The notes beneath the pieces were generated by a model. That model was not told the origin of the DNA. It saw only the letters and a program-made list of their open reading frames with translations, and did not search any database. A stretch of DNA of 38,273 nt from Burkholderiaceae bacterium (GTDB taxonomy: Bacteria > Pseudomonadota > Gammaproteobacteria > Burkholderiales > Burkholderiaceae_E): contig JAMLIN010000039.1 in the NCBI GenBank assembly GCA_023954135.1, positions 1-38,273 of the forward strand. Direction: 5' to 3'. This document shows positions 34,673 through 38,273 of this stretch, piece after piece. The first letter of the stretch is position 1. Every line of letters begins with the position of its first letter. Made by a program: the position numbers and the translations under genes.

Positions 34673-35272
34673 ATGAGCCGCAAGACGATCGTCCTCGCGA
34701 TCACCGGTGCCTCGGGCGCCTGCTACGGAATCCGACTCCTCGAGCGGCTTCGCGAGCAGGCCGATGTCGCCGTCCACCTGGTGGTCACACCGGCGGGCTG
34801 GATGAACATCGACCATGAGCTCGGCCTCGGGCGCGATGAGGTGGAAGCGCTTGCCGACGAGGTCCACCCCGCGCGCGACATCGGCGCTTCGATCGCCTCC
34901 GGCTCCTTCCCGACCGCCGGGATGATCGTCGCGCCCTGCTCGATGCGCAGCCTCGCCGGCATCGCCCACGGCCTGTCGGACAACCTCGTCACCCGGGCCG
35001 CCGACGTCACGCTCAAGGAGCGGCGCCGGCTGGTGCTGATGGTGCGCGAGACGCCGCTCAACCTCGCGCATCTGCGCAACATGTGCTCGGTCACCGAGAT
35101 GGGCGGCATCGTCTTCCCGCCGGTACCCGGCTTCTACAATCGTCCCGCCGACATCGCCGCCCTGATCGACGATACCTGCGGGCGGGCACTCGACCTGCTC
35201 GGCATCGAAACACCCTCGGCACCGCGCTGGCGCGGCCTGTCGACCGAGCGCAACCCTGGGGGAACACCATGA
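34673..35272 (+). CDS. ubiX: Flavin prenyltransferase UbiX
   Basis: Makes prenylated FMN, the cofactor of UbiD-type decarboxylases in ubiquinone synthesis. 199 residues, usual length. Motifs: LAITGASGACYGIRLLERL at the start (flavin phosphate loop), IASGSFPTAGMIVAPCSMRS, DNLVTRAADVTLKERRRLVL, RETPLNLAHLRNM and PPVPGFYNRP. The stop overlaps the uspA start as ATGA. It probably has its own promoter at 34661. Confidence 0.96.
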   Translation: MSRKTIVLAITGASGACYGIRLLERLREQADVAVHLVVTPAGWMNIDHELGLGRDEVEALADEVHPARDIGASIASGSFPTAGMIVAPCSMRSLAGIAHGLSDNLVTRAADVTLKERRRLVLMVRETPLNLAHLRNMCSVTEMGGIVFPPVPGFYNRPADIAALIDDTCGRALDLLGIETPSAPRWRGLSTERNPGGTP

Positions 35273-35694
35273 AGATCCTCGTCGCCATAGACGGCTCCGC
35301 GCCCTCGCTCGCCGCGCTGAAGTTCGCCATCGACCTGATCGGCCGGCAGTCCGAGGCCGGCTCGATCGGAATGATCTGCGTGCGCGACGACACCGCCCTG
35401 CGCAGCGCCAGCCATGTCGTCGGCCGCAAGGCCGTGGAGGACTACCTCCGGGAGCTGTCCGAGGAGGATCTCGTCGAGGCCCGCAAGCTGCTCGCCACCA
35501 CCGACATCCCCAACGAGACCATCCACCGGACCGGCCGCCCGGATGTCGAGATCTGCGCGGCAGCCCGCGACCAGGGCTACGACATGATCGTGATGGGCTC
35601 CAAGGGCCGCACCGGCATCAGCGACCTGCTGATCGGCTCCATCGCCCAGCGCGTCGTGGCCGCGGCGACCCGGCCGGTGGTCCTGGTCAAGTGA
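35269..35694 (+). CDS. Universal stress protein (UspA family)
   Basis: A 141-residue single-domain Usp. KILVAIDGSAPSLAAL is the first strand and nucleotide-site Asp; the C-terminal GSKGRTGISDLLIGSIAQRV has the G-2x-G-9x-G(S/T) ATP-binding pattern, followed by RPVVLVK. It is probably ATP-binding and cytoplasmic. ATG 35269 is coupled to ubiX by a four-base overlap. Confidence 0.93.
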   Translation: MKILVAIDGSAPSLAALKFAIDLIGRQSEAGSIGMICVRDDTALRSASHVVGRKAVEDYLRELSEEDLVEARKLLATTDIPNETIHRTGRPDVEICAAARDQGYDMIVMGSKGRTGISDLLIGSIAQRVVAAATRPVVLVK

Positions 35695-35716
35695 AGCCTG
35701 GAAGGGGGAATCCGCG

Positions 35717-36070
35717 ATGAGCATCCTGATCGGCTGGGCGCTCAACGCGCTCTGCCTGCTGGCCCTGCCCTACATCCTGCCGGCGGTCCAGATCGACAGC
35801 TTCCTGACCGCCCTGGTCGGCGCCCTCGTCATCGGCCTGCTCAATGCCCTGATCCGGCCGATCCTGATCATCCTGACCCTGCCGATCACGATCCTGACGC
35901 TGGGGCTGTTCATCTTCGTGATCAACGGCCTCGTGTTCTGGCTGGTCGCCCGCTTCCTCGAAGGCTTCCACATCGACAGCTTCGGCTGGGCGATCGTCGC
36001 GGCCATCGTCTACAGCCTGATCAGCTGGGCTCTCAACAGCCTGCTCTTTCGCCGCCGCTTCGACTCCTGA
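35717..36070 (+). CDS. Holin-4_2 superfamily (YvlD-like) membrane protein
   Basis: A 117-residue protein with four hydrophobic helices, of the Phage_holin_4_2 (PF04020) type: GWALNALCLLALPYILPAVQ, FLTALVGALVIGLLNALIRP, ILTLPITILTLGLFIFVING and WAIVAAIVYSLISWALNSLL. The conserved NAL(I/V)RP and LPITILTLGLF are the family signature. These are chromosomal membrane proteins, not evidence of a prophage. GGAAGGGGG lies upstream of the ATG; uspA ends 22 bases before. Confidence 0.9.
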   Translation: MSILIGWALNALCLLALPYILPAVQIDSFLTALVGALVIGLLNALIRPILIILTLPITILTLGLFIFVINGLVFWLVARFLEGFHIDSFGWAIVAAIVYSLISWALNSLLFRRRFDS

Positions 36071-36110
36071 AGCGCGGCTTCGCGTTCGACCGGGGCCTCG
36101 CGCCCCCGGG

Positions 36111-36138
36111 CCGCCCCGGCGAATCCGCACCGGGGCGG
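36111..36138 (+). terminator. GC-rich hairpin after the holin-4_2 gene
   Basis: CCGCCCCGG (36111-36119), 10-base loop, CCGGGGCGG (36130-36138): a perfect 9-bp stem 40 bases after the stop. There is no T run, so if it ends the hemA-to-holin transcripts it does so imperfectly or with Rho. Confidence 0.4.
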
Positions 36139-36253
36139 TGATTCGTCACGGGCCCGCGGTCGGCCGCGACCGATAATTCCGCCCTACGGCCTCGGCCGGA
36201 CCAGGCACTCGCCGGCCATGTCGAATTCACGCCGGCAGATGACGGAGCGCGGG

Positions 36254-36625
36254 ATGACACGGGAAACGGGCACGGGCGACAGCACCGACAGGAGCGCAGA
36301 GGCGGATCTCGACGGCTGGGCCGAGCTCCACCAGCGCGATCCGGCCGGCTTCGAAACTCGGCGCCGGACCGTCCTGGCGCTCGAGACCGCCAGGACGGAT
36401 GCGATTCCCGCGCCTGAACGGCCCCCGAGGCATCTCGACCTCGATGGCGAGGCCGGCCAGGAACGCCTGCGCCAGTCGATGGCCTGGATGATCGCTTCGA
36501 TGCGGCAACTCGGCGAAAAGGTCGCCCGGCTCGGCGAGGCGGTCGAGGAACTGCAGCGGGCGAGCCGGACCGGCGGGCGAAGGGGTGCCATCGCGCCCCG
36601 GCGCTCGGGCACAGGTTCGTCGTAG
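36254..36625 (+). CDS. DUF3135-like small protein
   Basis: A 123-residue soluble protein. LDGWAELHQRDPAGFETRRR is the W-x-L-x4-DP-x-xFExxR pattern of DUF3135 proteins. The rest is a charged helical region (GQERLRQSMAWMIASMRQLGEKVARLGEAVEELQ, likely coiled coil, about 70-105) and an Arg/Gly-rich tail. ATG 36254 is preferred to 36218 because GGAG lies 6 bases upstream. The function is unknown. Confidence 0.6.
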   Translation: MTRETGTGDSTDRSAEADLDGWAELHQRDPAGFETRRRTVLALETARTDAIPAPERPPRHLDLDGEAGQERLRQSMAWMIASMRQLGEKVARLGEAVEELQRASRTGGRRGAIAPRRSGTGSS

Positions 36626-36701
36626 ACGCAGCCAGCCTGGGCACCGCACGTGAATGGCGGTGATCCGCTTTCAGGCTGCTGATTGGCAGCCGACGGCCGA
36701 T

Positions 36702-37889
36702 CTAGTGTTTCCGCCAGTCGTCTCCTGGCATGACTCGCCGCATGTATTCGTCGAAGAGAGGCACGGTAAAGGCGGTTTCACCGTGCTGCGGGCTGTAGAT
36801 CATGCCCTTCGTTATCAACTTCGATCGAGTTGGCCCGATCGATGTCACCTTCACGCCGAGGCGCTCTGCTACATCGCCAGATCTTTTTACTCCTTCTCCC
36901 AGATCCGCCAGCGCGCGCATGTAGCGCTTTTCCGATGGTGTACAACGATCGAACCGAACCCGAAAGAAGCCCTCATCCAATGCCGCGATCGCTACGTTCG
37001 TCGCTCGTTCCACGTCATCCAGCGTGATCGGGGCGGCTACCGCGAGATTCCAGACTTCGTATCCCCATTGCTGCAAGAAGTAGGGATACCCCCTGGTTAC
37101 CGCAACGATACGTTCGAGAGCAGCCCGTTCGTAGGTAACGCCCATATCCCTCGCTGGTGTCTCGATAGCTGATATCGCATCGTCGGTATCCAACGCACCG
37201 ACCCTGGGGTAGTCGAACAATCGCTCGGCGTACGACTTCGACTCTCCAGCCAGCCCAAGAATCTGGGGCAGTCCTGCGCCAACGACGATCAGCGGCAGAT
37301 TCTGCTGGGAAACCCTGTGCACCGCCATGATCAGAGCGCTGAACTCCTTGTCGCTCAGGTACTGCATCTCATCGATGCAAAGCGCGACAGCAGTCTGCTT
37401 CTCGGCTGCCGCTTCTGCGACCGCCTCAAAGAGATCAGCCAGATCGGCTTCCAGATCACCGCTGTCAGCAAGGCCCGGAACCGGATCGATGCCAAGCTCG
37501 ATGTCCTGCCACGAAACTCGCACCGTCCCCATGAAGCTACGTAAAGCGTGCAAAGCGCGGCGGCCTTTTTCTCCGGCCGCCTTGGCAATGCTGAAGGACA
37601 GCAAGATCTTCCTTAGCTGCGGAACGAGCAACTCGGGGAGGGTCTTGCCCTCGTGTGCTTCGATCAGAGCCGAGCGATACCCCTGCTCGTTCGCGCGCTT
37701 CTGAAAGCGCACCAGGAGAACCGTCTTTCCGACTCCTCGTAGTCCTACCAGGATCAGACTTTTCGAGGGGCGGCCTCGTTGAATCCGGGTAATGGCCACG
37801 TCCGCCTTTTCGAGGACTTCATGCCGCCCCGCCAACTCAGGCGGCGGTGTGCCGGCACCCGGAACGTAAGGATTGTCTCGAGGGTCCAT
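36702..37889 (-). CDS. AAA+ ATPase with C-terminal winged helix (Orc1/Cdc6-like layout)
   Basis: A 395-residue P-loop ATPase. Walker A GLRGVGKT at 49-56, Walker B VALCIDEMQYL with Asp173-Glu174, a sensor-like LPLIVVGAGLP, and a C-terminal winged-helix-type region from about 315 (TPSEKRYMRALADLGEG, VAERLGVKVTSIGPTRSKLI). This order resembles stand-alone AAA_16/Orc1-like ATPases found scattered in bacteria; the target and role are unknown. Base composition is visibly less GC-rich than the neighbours, and it lies directly downstream of a tRNA-Thr, both signs of horizontal gain. It has no partner gene beside it. The reading frame is intact. Confidence 0.85.
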   Translation of the reverse strand: MDPRDNPYVPGAGTPPPELAGRHEVLEKADVAITRIQRGRPSKSLILVGLRGVGKTVLLVRFQKRANEQGYRSALIEAHEGKTLPELLVPQLRKILLSFSIAKAAGEKGRRALHALRSFMGTVRVSWQDIELGIDPVPGLADSGDLEADLADLFEAVAEAAAEKQTAVALCIDEMQYLSDKEFSALIMAVHRVSQQNLPLIVVGAGLPQILGLAGESKSYAERLFDYPRVGALDTDDAISAIETPARDMGVTYERAALERIVAVTRGYPYFLQQWGYEVWNLAVAAPITLDDVERATNVAIAALDEGFFRVRFDRCTPSEKRYMRALADLGEGVKRSGDVAERLGVKVTSIGPTRSKLITKGMIYSPQHGETAFTVPLFDEYMRRVMPGDDWRKH

Positions 37890-37901
37890 GCTTGAGCAAT
37901 T

Positions 37902-37920
37902 TTTCCAGAATTACCGGAAA
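37902..37920 (-). promoter_or_regulatory. Short interrupted palindrome upstream of the AAA+ gene
   Basis: TTTCC and GGAAA, 9 bases apart, in an AT-rich patch 13 bases before the ATPase start. This could be an operator overlapping the promoter. Weak support. Confidence 0.25.
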
Positions 37921-38061
37921 CTTTGCCTAAATGGATAATTTCGGTCAATCTGCCAAAGAGACTACCTGCCGGCAAGTCGCTCCCGGGCACAGAAGCCAGT
38001 GTTCAGGGCCAGGCGAGGCGTCTGGACCAAGAAAAACACTCTCCCTCTCGGCATCGCTGAA

Positions 38062-38137
38062 TGGTGCCGCTTGTCCGACTCGAACGGACGACCTACCGCT
38101 TACAAGGCGGTTGCTCTACCAACTGAGCTAAAGCGGC
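38062..38137 (-). tRNA. tRNA-Thr(TGT)
   Basis: A complete 76-nt cloverleaf on the minus strand: acceptor GCCGCTT/AAGCGGC, D arm with AGCTCAGTTGGTAGAGC, anticodon arm with loop CTTGTAA (anticodon TGT), variable AGGTC, T arm with TTCGAGT, encoded CCA at 38064-38062. All stems pair. It reads threonine ACA codons. Confidence 0.97.
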
Positions 38138-38153
38138 AGAAACCCGTGAAAGC

Positions 38154-38273
38154 TTACTTCACCCGCTTCAGGCGCGGGCGGCTCCTGGCCGGCGGCGGGC
38201 GGTCGCCCGACCCGTCCGGGTCGCCGCCAGCCCCATGATCGTCCACCGGATCGGCATCCGCATCGGAAGACGC
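38154..38273 (-). CDS. C-terminal tail of an unidentified protein (gene cut by window edge)
   Basis: The minus strand is open from the right edge to a TAA at 38156-38154, 39 residues. The sequence is acidic and Gly/Pro-rich, then basic at the end (RSRPRLKRVK), like a disordered tail. It ends 17 bases before the tRNA-Thr. Too short to identify; the frame choice rests on length only. Confidence 0.4.
   Translation of the reverse strand, partial: ASSDADADPVDDHGAGGDPDGSGDRPPPARSRPRLKRVK

Noticed and set aside
35717..36070. A prophage holin
   Set aside because: The protein belongs to the chromosomal PF04020 membrane family, and no phage genes surround it.
36640..38140. An attachment-site duplication of the tRNA-Thr 3' end flanking the AAA+ gene
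   Set aside because: I looked for TGGTGCCGCTTGTCC near 36640-36700 and did not find it, so integration at this tRNA is only suspected.

Overview
The window is GC-rich DNA from what looks like a betaproteobacterial chromosome. The best evidence is gene order: hemA-prfA-prmC-grxD-ubiX, the cluster DUF971-ubiE-Tim44-ubiJ, a biosynthetic ilvA divergent from a yqaA-type gene and a giant FAD/Fe-S oxidase, and a proteobacterial class-GN sortase locus. I cannot name the genus from sequence alone.

Layout. Positions 1-847 are the right edge of an integrated element. The start of a tyrosine integrase runs off the left end, and the 3' half of a tRNA-Phe marks the attachment site; everything to the right reads as chromosome. 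Positions 850-6200 carry a Fic protein with an unusual inverted repeat in front of it, an alpha/beta hydrolase, a TerC transporter behind a clear yybP-ykoY (manganese) riboswitch, an acyl-CoA dehydrogenase and a hemerythrin protein. Positions 6200-7700 carry a Phd/PIN toxin-antitoxin pair whose regulatory region lies inside the 3' end of an unrecognised gene. Positions 7900-10740 hold a VIT/VWA sortase substrate and its sortase. Positions 10780-13500 hold an AraC/GyrI-type regulator, a small divergent gene and metY.

Positions 13600-21070 are a leftward block: LysR, HIT, an unrecognised 536-residue protein, DUF971, ubiE, a Tim44-domain protein, ubiJ and a ClC channel. The ClC gene stands where ubiB is usually found. 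Positions 21200-26830 hold a DUF2917 gene and a leftward yqaA / FAD-Fe-S oxidase / SDR operon. From 26956 rightward come ilvA, a degenerate PAS membrane protein, hemA, prfA, hisC, prmC, grxD, ubiX, uspA, a holin-4_2 membrane protein and a DUF3135-like gene. The right end has a lower-GC AAA+ ATPase next to tRNA-Thr(TGT) and the tail of one more gene.

How genes work together. The ubiE/ubiJ and ubiX genes serve quinone synthesis, hemA starts tetrapyrrole synthesis, and prfA with prmC are a release factor and its methyltransferase. Many neighbours overlap by ATGA, so translation is tightly coupled.

Non-coding structure is rich: two long imperfect palindromes (105 and 161 nt), each beginning at the TGA stop of the gene before it; three 23-bp tandem repeats before ilvA; and several genes whose -10 box lies so close to the start codon that leaderless mRNAs are likely. 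The most unusual items are the riboswitch/Shine-Dalgarno switch before terC, the 161-nt palindrome, the atypical sorting signal on the sortase substrate, and the kinase-like protein that has lost its histidine and catalytic domain. I found no system that I can call wholly new from sequence alone.
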